Positions 4,955 to 5,259 of a DNA stretch of 5,259 bases are shown in pieces; position 1 is the stretch's first letter, and each line of letters opens with the position of its first letter. Below the pieces are notes generated by a model. It worked only from the letters and a program-made list of their open reading frames with translations. It was not told the origin of the DNA and searched no databases. The translations under genes and the position numbers were made by a program. The stretch is from Dehalococcoidia bacterium UBA2777. Lineage in GTDB: Bacteria > Chloroflexota > Dehalococcoidia > UBA2247 > UBA2777. Where the stretch lies: positions 1 to 5,259 of the forward strand of contig DEIJ01000157.1 in NCBI GenBank assembly GCA_002352365.1, read 5' to 3'.

Positions 4955-5216
4955 TCATCGGTAAACTTCTCGGCGATGACCTACTGCGGATACAGTCACT
5001 ATTTTGGCTTTATCGTCAACTTGATATATCACTCGATAATCTCCTATCCTCAGACGATTAGGAATTCTCGCTTCCGCTGAGCTTTCTGCATTGTGTTGGC
5101 TTTGGATCAAGGGCAAGCGCTTCTATGGAGGACAAAATCCTTTTCCCCAGATGAGGCTCTACATCTTCGAGTTCCTTGGCAGCCGATCGTTTTATTTCGA
5201 CTCGAGATTCTGCCAC
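4955..5216 (-). pseudogene. RelE/ParE-family toxin gene with one-base frameshift
   Basis: Starting at GTG 5216, with GAGG five nucleotides ahead, the frame reads MAESRVEIKRSAAKELE, KRILSSIEALALDPKP and CRKLSGSENS, then stops at TAA 5058-5060. In the next frame the same protein continues as RLRIGDYRVIYQVDD, KAKIVTVSAVGHRREVYR and TGA at 4955. Removing one A from the TAATCG at 5058-5059 joins them as GSENSYRLRIGDYRV and yields 86 residues, the usual size. The order (IKRSAAKEL, CRKLSG, GDYRVIY, GHRREVYR) is that of RelE/ParE-superfamily toxins, which cleave mRNA on the ribosome (RelE) or poison gyrase (ParE); which applies here is unclear. Either the toxin is inactivated or the base is a sequencing error. 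The partner antitoxin gene would lie beyond the right edge. An in-frame ATG at 5249 is a less likely start. Confidence 0.75.
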
Positions 5217-5259
5217 TTTTACCTCGAAAATAGATTCCCCATGTGTCATTGCGACCCTG

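Noticed and set aside
4809..4958. 49-codon minus frame whose ATG overlaps the toxin stop (ATGA)
   Set aside because: The overlap looks like coupling, but the frame runs through the repeat-like unit and then antisense to the prenyltransferase-like fragment, and the peptide is not recognisable.

Overview
The window looks like bacterial chromosome with scattered decay: two well-formed genes (bioF and a lipoprotein gene), a large secreted-protein gene running off the left edge, and remnants of mobile or selfish DNA between and after them. Base composition is mixed and nothing fixes the taxon. TSP3-type secreted proteins, a LEA14-like lipoprotein, an IS630-type transposase relic and a prenyltransferase/terpene-cyclase-like fragment together suggest an uncultured environmental bacterium, perhaps Chloroflexota. 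That placement is only a guess.

Layout, left to right. (1) 1-1095, minus strand: the first 365 codons of an exported protein with a signal peptide and seven DxDxDG calcium-binding (TSP3-like) repeats, split 2+5 around a charged helical insert. Just upstream (1208-1248) are four TTAA-core 8-mers at exact 11-bp spacing, a textbook Pho-box layout, followed by a plausible -10. (2) 1317-1676, plus: a decayed IS630-type transposase fragment, then a gene-free stretch with hairpins. (3) 1900-2772, minus: a LEA14/WHy-like lipoprotein with a very strong Shine-Dalgarno (SD), a consensus sigma-70 promoter and a roughly 147-nt leader holding a second strong SD and tiny ORFs. (4) 3059-3214, minus: a possible 51-aa membrane peptide. 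(5) 3353-4543, minus: bioF (8-amino-7-oxononanoate synthase, biotin pathway). (6) 4622-4879, plus: a prenyltransferase/terpene-cyclase-like fragment with a QxxDGSW motif. (7) 4889-4925: a single 37-nt unit resembling a CRISPR repeat. (8) 4955-5216, minus: a RelE/ParE-family toxin gene broken by one extra base.

The intact genes all read leftward but have their own promoters or wide gaps, so no operon is evident. The most interesting signals are the Pho box in front of the calcium-binding secreted protein, the orphan CRISPR-like repeat at the junction between two broken genes, and the one-base lesion in the toxin.
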